Translations under genes and position numbers: made by a program
Shown here: one piece after another, positions 55,371 to 64,000 of the stretch
Numbering within the stretch: position 1 is the first letter of the stretch
How the letters are laid out: every line of letters starts with the position of its first letter
Notes under the pieces: model-generated
What the model saw: only the letters and a program-made list of their open reading frames with translations
Databases searched by the model: none
Told to the model about the DNA's origin: nothing
Source of the DNA: Fictibacillus solisalsi
Lineage (GTDB): Bacteria > Bacillota > Bacilli > Bacillales > Fictibacillaceae
DNA length: 64,000 nt
Direction: 5' to 3'
Assembly (NCBI RefSeq): GCF_900103485.1
Contig: NZ_FNHW01000001.1
Location: forward strand, 407,418 to 471,417

Positions 55371-57536
55371 ATGGCAGATCTGTCGTTGCATTCCATTCTG
55401 GAACAAATGACATTAGAGGAAAAGATCGCACAGTTTATGCAGCTGGCTACTCCTTTTTTTGAAGGAGCAGAAGAACAGGGAGAAATTACAGGCCCTATGG
55501 CAGAAATGGGGATTACAGAAGAAATTGTAAAAAACAGCGGTTCAGTTCTTGGTGCATCTGGTGCCAAAGAGGTTAGGAGCATACAGGAAGCTTATCTGAA
55601 GAACAACCGCCTTGGCATACCTCTCCTGATTATGGCAGACATCGTACACGGATTTAAGACGATCTTCCCTGTTCCACTTGGAATTGGTTGTTCCTGGGAC
55701 ACGGAACTAGCAGAAAAAAGTGCAGAAATCGCAGCAAGGGAGGCAGCGGTTTCCGGTGTCCATGTCACCTTTGCGCCAATGGTTGATCTAGTCCGGGACC
55801 CAAGATGGGGAAGGGTAATGGAATCAACGGGGGAAGACCCTTTTTTAAACAGTGAATTTGCAAGAGCATTCGTAAGAGGGTTTCAAGGAAGAAATCTTGC
55901 GGAAGACACGGACCGTGTTGCAGCGTGTGTGAAACATTTCGCCGCTTATGGGGCAGCAGAAGGAGGGCGTGACTATAATACGGTGGACATGTCCGAACGC
56001 CAGCTCCGTGAAATGTACCTTCCTGCGTATAAAGCGGCCCTGGATGAAGGCTGTGAAATGGTCATGACGGCATTTAATACAGTGGACGGAATTCCTGCAT
56101 CAGGAAATAAAAAGCTGATGCGGGATATTTTACGCGAGGAATGGGGATTTGAGGGGATTCTCATCTCCGACTGGGGAGCCGTCAAAGAATTGATTCCTCA
56201 TGGCGTGGCGAATGGTGAGAAGGAAGCTGCCGAGAAAGCAATGAAGGCAGGAGTCGACATTGAAATGATGACAACCTGCTACGTGCATCATCTGAAGGAA
56301 CAGGTGGAAAGCGGAACCGTTTCCGAAAATCTTATCGATGAAGCAGTACTTCGAATATTAACACTTAAAAATAAGCTTGGCCTGTTTGATCATCCTCATC
56401 GAGGAACCGATGAAAAAAGAGAACAAGAAGTGATTATGAGTGAGGAGCACCGTCATGTGGCAAGACGGCTTGCTGCTAAGTCATGCGTCTTATTAAAGAA
56501 CGACGATATTCTACCGCTGCAAGCGGACAAAAAAGTCGCTTTGATTGGTCCGTTTGCGCAAAACGGAGATATTCTTGGTCCATGGGCTTGGAAAGGATCA
56601 AGAGAAAAAGCGGTACAGCTTTATGACGGAATCGCCAAGAGAGAAGGGGCTGGCTCTATATCAGTTGCCAAAGGGTGTGATGTCGCTGCCGGGACTGAAG
56701 ATGAGTTAAATGAAGCACTTGCGGTGGCAGCCGAAGCAGAGGTTATTATCCTTGCCCTCGGTGAGAGTTCGGAGATGAGCGGAGAAGCTGGAAGCAGAAG
56801 TGATATCAGACTGCCGGAGATTCAAAGGAAGCTTCTTGCAGCGATCAGCAAACTGGGTAAGCCAACAGTTGCGGTACTGTTTAACGGACGCCCGCTGGAT
56901 CTGACAGATGTATCTCAGCAGACCGATGCCATACTCGAAGCCTGGTTCCCGGGAACAGAAGGAGGCCATGCCATAGCCGACCTGCTGTACGGAATTGAAA
57001 ATCCGTCAGGAAGGCTGACCATGTCATTTCCACACTCCGCCGGACAGGTTCCAGTTTATTACAACTGTTTTAATACCGGCAGGCCGCAGGGAGCACCGGA
57101 TGCCCAGGAACGCTATGTTTCACAGTATCTCGACATACCGAATGAAGCACTCTATCCATTTGGTTACGGGCTCAGTTACTCTTCTTTTACGTATGATGAG
57201 CCTGTTCTGTCGAGCGGTACGCTAAAAGTTGGAGAAACCATTGACGTAACGGTCAGGGTAACCAATACAAGTGAGCGCGAAGGTGAGGAGACCGTACAGC
57301 TTTACGTAAGAGATCTGTCCGGGGAAGTGGTTCGGCCACTGAAAGAACTGAAAGATTTCGCAAAGCTCACATTTAAACCTCGTGAAACGAAGGAAGTTAC
57401 CTTTACGCTGAGAGAAGAACAGCTTCGTTATCATCATTCTGATTTGCAGTTTACGAGCGATCCCGGGGATTTTATCGTTTATGTCGGCCCGAACAGTGCG
57501 GAACTTAAAGAACAACCTTTTAAGCTAATCAACTAA
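55371..57536 (+). CDS. Glycoside hydrolase family 3 beta-glucosidase
   Basis: A 721-residue intracellular enzyme without a signal peptide. The N-terminal barrel (about 10-330) contains the nucleophile Asp267 in ILISDWGAVKE and the KHFAAYGAAEGGRDY substrate loop. The second domain (about 380-560) follows, with LGESSEMSGEAGSR near the acid/base region, and a fibronectin-III-like domain ends it (about 600-715). ATG 55371 follows AAGGAGG; the frame upstream from 55308 is not used. Next to GH94 it probably hydrolyses sophorose or short beta-1,2-glucans to glucose. Confidence 0.93.
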   Translation: MADLSLHSILEQMTLEEKIAQFMQLATPFFEGAEEQGEITGPMAEMGITEEIVKNSGSVLGASGAKEVRSIQEAYLKNNRLGIPLLIMADIVHGFKTIFPVPLGIGCSWDTELAEKSAEIAAREAAVSGVHVTFAPMVDLVRDPRWGRVMESTGEDPFLNSEFARAFVRGFQGRNLAEDTDRVAACVKHFAAYGAAEGGRDYNTVDMSERQLREMYLPAYKAALDEGCEMVMTAFNTVDGIPASGNKKLMRDILREEWGFEGILISDWGAVKELIPHGVANGEKEAAEKAMKAGVDIEMMTTCYVHHLKEQVESGTVSENLIDEAVLRILTLKNKLGLFDHPHRGTDEKREQEVIMSEEHRHVARRLAAKSCVLLKNDDILPLQADKKVALIGPFAQNGDILGPWAWKGSREKAVQLYDGIAKREGAGSISVAKGCDVAAGTEDELNEALAVAAEAEVIILALGESSEMSGEAGSRSDIRLPEIQRKLLAAISKLGKPTVAVLFNGRPLDLTDVSQQTDAILEAWFPGTEGGHAIADLLYGIENPSGRLTMSFPHSAGQVPVYYNCFNTGRPQGAPDAQERYVSQYLDIPNEALYPFGYGLSYSSFTYDEPVLSSGTLKVGETIDVTVRVTNTSEREGEETVQLYVRDLSGEVVRPLKELKDFAKLTFKPRETKEVTFTLREEQLRYHHSDLQFTSDPGDFIVYVGPNSAELKEQPFKLIN

Positions 57537-57560
57537 CTTTAGAAGATTTGAGGGGAACCC

Positions 57561-60500
57561 ATGACCACCAAAACAAAGTCTACTTTTAAGATTCAGGCAG
57601 GAAACACTACTTTTACCTTTTGGAACAGCGGTGACTTGTTCGAAGCGGCTAACCAGGGGATTATGATTAACCAATGGCAGTCGAACCCCATTGACGGAGG
57701 ATTGAACAACCTTTATTTACGGATTCATAAAACGGAAGGGATAACAGCATTTCCCCTGCTAGGCAGCCAGTCAAAGAGCAGGGTAAAGTATTCAAACTCC
57801 CAGGTTATTTGGGAAGGAACAGCGGACGGCATTGCTTATACCGTTACCTTTTCTCTGACCGAGAAGGGTATTTGGTTTTGGGAAGTTGAAACAAAAGGTG
57901 AAGCGGTTGAGATTGACGTGATATATGCGCAGGATATTGGTCTTGCCGATAAAGGAACTGTCCGGACAAACGAAGCTTATGCTTCGCAGTATGTGGACCA
58001 CAGCGTATATCATGACGAGGAAAAAGGATTCGTTGTCTGCTCCCGCCAAAACCAGCCGAGTTCCACTGGCTTCCCTTATCTGCAGCAGGGTTCATTAACA
58101 AAAACAGCAGGCTATTCCACAGATGGCTTTCAATTCTTCGGCTTGTCCTATAAGGAGACCAATGAGCCTGAGGCATTAAAAGCAGAACAGTTGGCAAATG
58201 AAAACTATCAATATGAATTTGCCTATACCGCGCTTCAATCGGAACGAGTATCGCTTTCAGGAAAAGAGCGTTTTGTTTTTTACGGGCTTTTTAAAGAGAA
58301 TCACGAAAACGCGGTAACACAACTGGAGTTCAAGGAAGAAATCGAAGGCATGTGGAGGAACGTTCAGTCGCTTCCCTTATTGACCTTTGAAGAGGCTGCA
58401 GATGTAAACCGGTCATCAGCGTTTGGCCGGCCACTGCAAACCTTGCCGTTGAGTGCTGCCGATATAGACGAACTCTTTCCAGAGCGGCAGATGGAAGAAT
58501 ACGAGGGGGACGAGCTGCTTTCCTTCTTTACGAAAACGCATGAACATGTTGTGTTTAAAGAAAAAGAGATGATGGTAGAACGCCCGCACGGCCATATTCT
58601 TGTTTCAGGAAACAACGTGGGGATTACTGAAGAAGTGATCACCTCCACTTCCTATATCTATGGTGTATTTAATTCTCATATTGTAAAGGGCAACACGTCT
58701 TTCAATAAAATGATGACAAATACAAGAAATCCATTGAATGTGATGAAAACATCCGGTCAGCGGATATATGTCGAACAAAACGGAGAGTTCCAGCTGCTTA
58801 CCATGCCCTCCCTCTTCGAAATTGGGTTCAACTATGTGCGCTGGTATTACAAAACAGATAAGGATACGCTGAAGATAACCAATTATACAACTGTATCTTC
58901 CCCGGAAATTAACTTGGAAGTGCAGTCATTGAACGGAGAAGCTTACCGATATCTTGTTACTAACCAAATCTCCATGAATAATAATGAATATGTAGTGGAA
59001 TACAGCATGGAAACACACGGAAATGTTCTTACGTTTAAGGCGGGAAGCGAAGCTGACAGCGCAACCGTTTATCCTGGGCTGAGGTATGATCTGCATGTCA
59101 CGGGGACTGATTTTTCAGTGAGAGATGAACGAGTGTTTGGAGCTGACTTGGAGCCGGGTTGCAGCTCCCTGGTCGTACTGGAGCTTCAGAAGACAGCGAA
59201 CTGGAAGCTATCTGTTCAGGGACAGCTTCATGACGGGGAGCCTGTGTTTGAAATTCGAGATATTGATGAAGAGATTCAAGCGTTCCGCGAATTTTATCAA
59301 TCCATTAACAATGGCTTTAACTTAACCCTCACAGGGTATGACAGTGAAGAGATCCAAAAAGTCAATTCTATTTCCTGGTGGTACACGCACAATATGCTCA
59401 TCCATTATTCTGTACCGCACGGTTTGGAACAATATGGTGGAGCGGCATGGGGAACACGGGATGTCTGCCAGGGACCGGCTGAATATTTCCTGGCGACACA
59501 AAACCATGAAGCGGTTCGGGAAATTATTCAAACGGTTTATTCACATCAGTATGAAAGTACAGGCACCTGGCCGCAGTGGTTTATGTTTGACCGCTATTCT
59601 CATATTCAGCAACATGAAAGCCATGGGGATATTATTGTCTGGCCGTTGAAAGCCCTCAGTGATTATTTAAAGGCTACCAACGATTTTGGACTGCTTGAAG
59701 AGTTGGTCCCGTATACAGCAGAGAACGGTAATTTTACAGAGACGGCAGTTCCGCTTTTTGACCATGTGAAAAAGCAAATTGCCTATATCAAAGATCATTT
59801 TCTCCATGGGACGTTCCTGTCGTCGTACGGAGATGGAGACTGGGATGATACCCTGCAGCCTGCCAATGCACAGTTGAAACAATACATGGTGAGCAGCTGG
59901 ACCGTTTCTCTTACCTATCAGGTTCTTTCGCAATTCGCTTCCCAGCTTCGTTCTGTCAATGAGGAGGAGGCTGCCTTCTTGGAAAGCATGGCTAAAGGTA
60001 TTAAACAAGACTTTAATACGCATATCCTTTCTGCTGGCACTATCCCTGGTTTCCTGTACATGGAGGAGCCGGGAAAAGTGGAATGGATGCTGCATCCAAC
60101 GGATGAAAAAACAGGTATTCACTATCGTCTCCTCCCAATGACACGCAGCATGATCAGCGAATTGCTGAGTCCGGAGCAGGCTGCCCATCATTATGAGTTA
60201 ATAGAAGCCAACATGCTCTGCCCGGATGGAGTGAGGCTGATGAATCGTCCTGCCCACTATGCAGGCGGTGTGAGCACCCGGTTTAAACGGGCCGAGCAGG
60301 CCGCGAACTTCGGGAGAGAAATTGGGTTACAGTATGTTCATGCTCACATTCGATTTGTGGAAGCCATGGCGAAGCTTGGCAAATCGGAGCATACATGGGA
60401 TGGTTTGGCAATGATCAACCCGATTACGATTCAGCAAGTCGTCCCAAATGCAGAAAGACGGCAAAGCAATGCCTATTTCAGCAGCTCGGACGGCAAATTC

Positions 60501-60908
60501 AATACACGTTACGAAGCACAGGAGCGGTTTAACGAGCTGAAAGATGGTTCCGTTCCCGTAAAAGGCGGATGGCGAATCTATTCAAGCGGCCCGGGAATCT
60601 TTATGAACCAGCTTATTTCCAATTGTCTCGGCATCAGGCTGGAAGATTGCGCGGTTATTATGGATCCGGTGCTGCCTGACAGGCTGGATGGCCTGGTATT
60701 TGACTATCATGTCAACCATCTTCCTGTCTCCTTCCGTTATGATTTAAGCGGAAGCCAAAAGAGCGGTATTTGGATTAACGGAAAGGAAGCAAAGTCAGAA
60801 GTCCTTTCCAACCGTTATCGAACAGGTGGTTTTAAAATCAGTCTTGACGAATTCAATGCGGCTTGCGATTCAGCCAAAGAAATCAATATTATTGAGATAA
60901 GAATATAA
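57561..60908 (+). CDS. GH94 phosphorylase, probable 1,2-beta-oligoglucan phosphorylase
   Basis: A 1115-residue intracellular enzyme. Length and arrangement match the GH94 1,2-beta-oligoglucan phosphorylase type (the Listeria innocua enzyme is of similar size and lies beside a GH3 gene and an ABC importer). The N-terminal half is beta-rich; the (alpha/alpha)6 catalytic region (about 580-1000) contains WWYTHNMLIHYSVPHGLEQYGGAAWGTRDVCQGPAEYF and the general-acid motif GDGDWDDTLQP (Asp near 762-763). It splits beta-1,2-glucooligosaccharides with phosphate to glucose 1-phosphate. It begins 24 bp after GH3 with RBS GAGGGGAA. Confidence 0.88.
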   Translation: MTTKTKSTFKIQAGNTTFTFWNSGDLFEAANQGIMINQWQSNPIDGGLNNLYLRIHKTEGITAFPLLGSQSKSRVKYSNSQVIWEGTADGIAYTVTFSLTEKGIWFWEVETKGEAVEIDVIYAQDIGLADKGTVRTNEAYASQYVDHSVYHDEEKGFVVCSRQNQPSSTGFPYLQQGSLTKTAGYSTDGFQFFGLSYKETNEPEALKAEQLANENYQYEFAYTALQSERVSLSGKERFVFYGLFKENHENAVTQLEFKEEIEGMWRNVQSLPLLTFEEAADVNRSSAFGRPLQTLPLSAADIDELFPERQMEEYEGDELLSFFTKTHEHVVFKEKEMMVERPHGHILVSGNNVGITEEVITSTSYIYGVFNSHIVKGNTSFNKMMTNTRNPLNVMKTSGQRIYVEQNGEFQLLTMPSLFEIGFNYVRWYYKTDKDTLKITNYTTVSSPEINLEVQSLNGEAYRYLVTNQISMNNNEYVVEYSMETHGNVLTFKAGSEADSATVYPGLRYDLHVTGTDFSVRDERVFGADLEPGCSSLVVLELQKTANWKLSVQGQLHDGEPVFEIRDIDEEIQAFREFYQSINNGFNLTLTGYDSEEIQKVNSISWWYTHNMLIHYSVPHGLEQYGGAAWGTRDVCQGPAEYFLATQNHEAVREIIQTVYSHQYESTGTWPQWFMFDRYSHIQQHESHGDIIVWPLKALSDYLKATNDFGLLEELVPYTAENGNFTETAVPLFDHVKKQIAYIKDHFLHGTFLSSYGDGDWDDTLQPANAQLKQYMVSSWTVSLTYQVLSQFASQLRSVNEEEAAFLESMAKGIKQDFNTHILSAGTIPGFLYMEEPGKVEWMLHPTDEKTGIHYRLLPMTRSMISELLSPEQAAHHYELIEANMLCPDGVRLMNRPAHYAGGVSTRFKRAEQAANFGREIGLQYVHAHIRFVEAMAKLGKSEHTWDGLAMINPITIQQVVPNAERRQSNAYFSSSDGKFNTRYEAQERFNELKDGSVPVKGGWRIYSSGPGIFMNQLISNCLGIRLEDCAVIMDPVLPDRLDGLVFDYHVNHLPVSFRYDLSGSQKSGIWINGKEAKSEVLSNRYRTGGFKISLDEFNAACDSAKEINIIEIRI

Positions 60909-60936
60909 GGTGCACCAGTGCTCCTCAATGACAAAA

Positions 60937-60982
60937 ATGACCATAGGTGTGTGAACATTGTATAATAGAGATAACGTTTTCA
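60937..60982 (+). promoter_or_regulatory. Promoter and operator-like site of the lacI-type gene
   Basis: ATGACC (60937-60942), 18-base spacer, TATAAT (60961-60966), then AACGTTTTCA (60973-60982), an imperfect relative of the GAAACGTTTC operators. It suggests weak autoregulation and a transcript separate from GH94. Confidence 0.5.
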
Positions 60983-61004
60983 CGACAGATTGGAGTGTGC
61001 CCGG

Positions 61005-61967
61005 GTGGTCAGTATTAAAGATATTGCGAAACAAGCTGGCGTTTCCATTTCCACGGTTTCGTATGCGTTAAATGGAAGTCAGAAAGTAACACAAGAAACT
61101 ACAGCGAAAATTTTAGCCATTGCAAAAGAATTGAATTATATCCCCAATGCAGCGGCACGGACACTGAAGAAACGGGAAACCAAGATTGCCGGGGTATATT
61201 TAACCAATTACAGCGGTGCCTTTTATGGCGAACTCCAGCAAGGCATGCTTGATCAGCTTGCTCACCACGGCTATGAACTGATCGTTTGCAGCGGAAAGGA
61301 ATCCCACCGGTTTCTGCCGGAAGGTATGATCGATGGAGCTATTATTCTCGACGCCCATTTTTCCAACAAGGAATTGCTCAGTTACGCAGACCGTGGACAT
61401 AAACTTGTTGTTCTTGACCGTGAGCTGCAGCATGAAAACATCACCCAGGTACTGTTGGATAATAAGACAGGAGCAAAGCTTGCGGTTGACCATGCGGCGG
61501 AACTTGGCCATAGAAAGCTCTATATCGTGACAGGTCCGAAGGGTTCCTTTGATTCCAGCCAGCGTCTTCAGCAGGCATTGCTGACGGCTGAAAAGAACGG
61601 CATGGAGTGTACGGTCATTCAGGGGGACTTTAATAAAGCTTCTGGAGAACAAGCGGGTAGAAAAATGATGGAAGAGTATTCCGGACCGGCCGCGGCATTT
61701 TGTCTGAATGATGAGATGGCCATCGGCATGTACAATGCCTTATCCGGCACAGCATACAACGTTGGAGAGCATGTTCATATTATCGGCTTTGATAACATTG
61801 AAGTTGCGCAGTATACTCATCCGCGCCTTACCACGATTGATTATTCCAAACGTGAATGGGGAGCAGCAGGAGCTGAACAGCTGATCAAACTGATTAAAAA
61901 GGAGTCATCTTCACATAAAAAAGTTGGGGTCACATTGTCAGAAGGAGAATCCATCCGCCGGCTTTAA
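61005..61967 (+). CDS. LacI-family regulator of the beta-1,2-glucan locus
   Basis: A 320-residue repressor: N-terminal helix-turn-helix with hinge (about 1-60, SIKDIAKQAGVSISTVSYALNGSQKVTQETTAKILAIAKELNYIPNAAARTLKK) and a sugar-binding-protein-like effector domain (about 65-320, GAIILDAHFS, FCLNDEMAIGMYNAL, IIGFDNIEVAQYTHPRLTTID). It starts at GTG eight bases after GGAGTG. As the only LacI-type gene in the locus it is the likely reader of GAAACGTTTC; the inducer should be a sophorooligosaccharide. Confidence 0.92.
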   Translation: MVSIKDIAKQAGVSISTVSYALNGSQKVTQETTAKILAIAKELNYIPNAAARTLKKRETKIAGVYLTNYSGAFYGELQQGMLDQLAHHGYELIVCSGKESHRFLPEGMIDGAIILDAHFSNKELLSYADRGHKLVVLDRELQHENITQVLLDNKTGAKLAVDHAAELGHRKLYIVTGPKGSFDSSQRLQQALLTAEKNGMECTVIQGDFNKASGEQAGRKMMEEYSGPAAAFCLNDEMAIGMYNALSGTAYNVGEHVHIIGFDNIEVAQYTHPRLTTIDYSKREWGAAGAEQLIKLIKKESSSHKKVGVTLSEGESIRRL

Positions 61968-61970
61968 TGG

Positions 61971-62004
61971 GAAAAGGAAGGTACAAGTGAGTACCTTCCT
62001 TTTC
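61971..62004. terminator. Bidirectional terminator after the lacI-type gene
   Basis: GAAAAGGAAGGTAC and GTACCTTCCTTTTC are perfect 14-bp arms around a 6-base loop. Confidence 0.88.
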
Positions 62005-62008
62005 ATAT

Positions 62009-62656
62009 TTAAAATTGGTTGGGAAACTGCTTGACGATTCCTTCGGTAATGGTGTCAGCCATTTTAATAATATGATCTTCGCCCAAGTCGTACGCTTTAA
62101 TATCGCCTTCCCAGTTCTGTTGGTGTCTGGTGATCACCTGATCGGTTACAAATTTAAGGTGGGTGTATAACAGCTCCTTCAACCCGCTTTCTGTCCAGTT
62201 TGGATTGGCTGAACTTAAGAAGCGTGCAATGTCATCCGCATTTTTATACCATTCTGTGTTGTACTTTTTTGCATTGGCTTGATTCCCTGATTTGACGGCA
62301 TCCACCAGCTTTCCAGCAATCAGAATATGATCTGTCAGAAGGCTGGCCAGCTTGTTGCCTGCCCTTTCACCATAATAGGGCTTAATCGCATTTCCAAGAT
62401 CTTTCTGGTTTTGCAGGAGACGTTTCAGCACCAGGTCCTGATCTTTCAGTCCGGCAAGGGCGCTGACGATATAGCTTCTTGTCCAGGTGATATGGTCAAT
62501 CCATAGCTTCCGCATATCCCCCTGCAGTTTGACGTGTTTCGGACTAAGACATTCCTGCTGGATGCGCTCAGGTGCTTTGGCCTGGGCTTGGATGGGTGAG
62601 AAGAATAACAGAGCAGCAAGCAAAGGAACTAACGGTTGAATAAAGGGTTTTTTCAT
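62009..62656 (-). CDS. Secreted helical protein of unknown function
   Basis: A 215-residue exported protein with a signal peptide (about 1-26, ending AQA). The mature part is all-helical and rich in His, Asp and aromatic residues (MRKLWIDHITWTRSYIVSALAGLKDQDLVLKRLLQNQKDLGNAI; LLTDHILIAGKLVDAV; LYTHLKFVTDQVITRHQQNWEGDIKAYD). The spacing of D-H, D-H and T-H-L motifs on successive helices suggests a four-helix bundle, possibly metal-binding; this is inference. I recall similar proteins in Bacillaceae without an assigned role. RBS AAAGGAGGAAT. Confidence 0.75.
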   Translation of the reverse strand: MKKPFIQPLVPLLAALLFFSPIQAQAKAPERIQQECLSPKHVKLQGDMRKLWIDHITWTRSYIVSALAGLKDQDLVLKRLLQNQKDLGNAIKPYYGERAGNKLASLLTDHILIAGKLVDAVKSGNQANAKKYNTEWYKNADDIARFLSSANPNWTESGLKELLYTHLKFVTDQVITRHQQNWEGDIKAYDLGEDHIIKMADTITEGIVKQFPNQF

Positions 62657-62937
62657 GATTATTCCTCCTTTAATGTGTTTGTAAATTTATTTTGGGGAAT
62701 TTCTCCTATTTTTATGAATGATTATTGAGTTTTTTACTATAATTGGATATTATGGAAGTAATTCAATTCGGAAGGGTGTAAAGGGCGATGAACAACTAAT
62801 CTTATTCTTTAAAAAATTCGTATCAGTCATTACGTTAATTTTTTTTCTGGATAGGATTCAGTTTGGCCTTTTATTGTCTGCCCAAAAAGAAACATACGAT
62901 GAACCCGTGTGTTCTCTGCCTTTTTGCGGCAAAAGAG

Positions 62938-62973
62938 CCTCCTGTCCAGAAAAACGGATCAGGAGGTTTTTTT
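62938..62973 (+). promoter_or_regulatory. Terminator-like hairpin containing the ribosome site of the MFS gene
   Basis: CCTCCTG (62938-62944) pairs with CAGGAGG (62960-62966), and TCC with GGA inside, giving a 10-bp stem with one bulge, then seven T, then the ATG at 62974. The only good ribosome site of the MFS gene (AGGAGG) is the 3' arm. The rest of the 62657-62973 gap is an AT-rich leader of about 200 bp without a gene. Confidence 0.65.
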
Positions 62974-64000
62974 ATGAACGAAAATTCAGTCCAAGAAAAA
63001 GCGGGCATGGGTGCCCTGTTTCAAAATAGGGTTGTGCGCACCATTCTTCTGTCGGTGTTCTTTCTTCAGATTGGAATTTGGGTAAGGAACTATTCCATAT
63101 TGCTATATGTCATTGAAAAGACCAATGAAAACCCAGTAGCCGTTTCTTTGATATCCGTGGCCGAGTTTGCCCCGATCTTTCTCTTTTCTTTTATCGGGGG
63201 AACATTTGCTGACCGATGGAAGCCGAAACGGACAATGGTATGGTGTGACCTGTTAAGTGCCATCTCTGTTTTCGTGGTTTTATTGACGCTGTTGTTCGGC
63301 AGCTGGAAGGTCATTTTCTTTGCGACACTTGTTTCTTCCATCCTCTCGCAGTTTTCCCAGCCATCCGGCATGAAGCTGTTTAAGATTCACGTGCCTACTG
63401 AGATGGTCCAAATGGGTATGTCGATGTATCAGACCATTTTTGCGTTGTTTATGATTCTTGGTCCCATTGTGGGAACGTTCGTCTACCAGCATTTTGGCAT
63501 CATGACAGCCATAGGGGTGATGGGCGTGGCATTCTTGTTATCTGCTGCCATTCTTCTGATGCTTCCCGCCGACCGCACGGAAAAACAAAGCACCGTAAAA
63601 ACAACATTGGTGCAGGAGATGAAAGACGGGTTTCGATATGTGCTGAAAAGCCGGCCGTTGACACTGCTTGGCGGATGTTTCGCGGCAGCCGGCTTAGCGA
63701 TCGGCCTTACACAGCCGCTCGGTGTCTTTATCATCACTGAACGTCTTGGTCTTCCAAAGGAAGAGCTTCAATGGCTGATGGCCGCTTTTGGCATCGGTAT
63801 GATTCTCGGTGGGGGAATCACCATGGCGCTTTCCAAAAAAATGCTGCCACAGGTATTGCTGGCAATCGGATTGGCTGCAAGCGCGATTGGTTTTATCGGG
63901 ATGGGGTTGTCCACGTTCTTTTGGCTTACGCTGTTCGCCCAGTTCTTTTCCGGGTTGTTCATGCCGTGCATCCACATTGGAATCAACACCATGATTCTGC
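62974..64000 (+). CDS. MFS transporter, DHA3-like (3' end outside window)
   Basis: The frame is open to the right edge; 342 residues are visible with about nine or ten membrane helices. RTILLSVFFLQIGIWVRNYSILLYVIE, the loop GGTFADRWKPKRTMVWCDLLSAISVFVV and the helix-5 region SQPSGMKLFKIHVP are typical of DHA3 (macrolide-efflux-like) carriers. ATG 62974 follows AGGAGG at seven bases. The same frame is open upstream and contains an ATG at 62899 (MNPCVLCLFAAKEPPVQK) without a good site. A hairpin covers the ribosome site, so expression is probably induced by a signal such as a drug. Confidence 0.87.
   Translation, partial: MNENSVQEKAGMGALFQNRVVRTILLSVFFLQIGIWVRNYSILLYVIEKTNENPVAVSLISVAEFAPIFLFSFIGGTFADRWKPKRTMVWCDLLSAISVFVVLLTLLFGSWKVIFFATLVSSILSQFSQPSGMKLFKIHVPTEMVQMGMSMYQTIFALFMILGPIVGTFVYQHFGIMTAIGVMGVAFLLSAAILLMLPADRTEKQSTVKTTLVQEMKDGFRYVLKSRPLTLLGGCFAAAGLAIGLTQPLGVFIITERLGLPKEELQWLMAAFGIGMILGGGITMALSKKMLPQVLLAIGLAASAIGFIGMGLSTFFWLTLFAQFFSGLFMPCIHIGINTMIL

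Noticed and set aside
62718-63029. Plus-strand frame of 103 residues before the MFS gene
   Set aside because: No ribosome site, no domain, and it overlaps the MFS start in another frame.
1-64000. CRISPR arrays, transposons, integrases, tRNA or rRNA genes
   Set aside because: No regular spacer-repeat arrays, transposase motifs, cloverleaf sequences or rRNA signatures were noticed in the window.

Overview
The window looks like chromosomal DNA of an aerobic, endospore-former-type Bacillaceae (Bacillus in the broad sense). It has strong AGGAGG-type ribosome binding sites, frequent GTG/TTG starts, an S-box SAM riboswitch, a ComK homologue, Pho boxes of the Bacillus PhoP type, sigma-B-like promoters, LacI/CcpA-superfamily control, and families typical of the group (YozQ/DUF4025, YqjF/DUF2071, DUF6376, DUF2188, DUF3311). 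I see no rRNA, tRNA, insertion sequence, phage gene or CRISPR array. The genus cannot be fixed from this window alone.

Layout. 1-3 kb: the end of a sensor kinase gene and its sigma-54-dependent response regulator. 3-11 kb: single housekeeping and stress genes (alcohol dehydrogenase, a peptidoglycan-binding protein, DinB, a DMT/Crp/DMT/HAD operon, a lipoprotein, manganese catalase, a frameshifted NUDIX gene). 11-16 kb: an MFS carrier divergent from a GntR/FadR regulator plus glcDF, with two matching operators. 16-17 kb: an orphan metQ behind a complete SAM riboswitch. 18-23 kb: a phosphate-starvation module, phoX-tatA-tatC-phoD, with Pho boxes before both phosphatases; the two Tat substrates sit beside their own translocase. 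23-32 kb: ArsR/MFS, MBL hydrolase, mqnB-mqnD (futalosine route to menaquinone), an isochorismatase-like protein, and a TrmB/MFS divergent pair. 32-34 kb: DUF2188, an OsmC gene interrupted by an in-frame UGA, and a lipid kinase. 35-41 kb: comK, polysaccharide deacetylase, SET protein, MFS, Lrp/DMT pair. 39.8-45.9 kb: a GAF-PucR regulator followed by a hydantoinase/M20/DUF3311/sodium-symporter operon. 48-50 kb: two paralogous XRE-PAS regulators and a MerR regulator. 50-62 kb: a beta-1,2-glucan (sophorooligosaccharide) utilisation locus. The right edge cuts an MFS gene preceded by a terminator-like hairpin that holds its ribosome binding site.

Most interesting item: the OsmC gene at 32767-33240 (minus strand). 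Its UGA falls exactly where this peroxidase family carries its first catalytic cysteine. The frame continues to a normal C-terminus that keeps the second catalytic cysteine (NCPVAQ). A 7-bp GC-rich hairpin with a UGGAU loop begins 18 nt after the UGA, which fits the bacterial SECIS rules. I read it as a likely selenoprotein; a nonsense mutation is the main alternative.

The 50-62 kb locus combines a secreted glycoamylase-family (GH144-type) enzyme, a three-gene ABC importer, a GH3 beta-glucosidase, a GH94 protein of the length of 1,2-beta-oligoglucan phosphorylase, and a LacI regulator. Five copies of the perfect palindrome GAAACGTTTC mark its promoters, so polymer cleavage outside the cell, oligosaccharide uptake, and phosphorolysis or hydrolysis inside appear to be controlled together.
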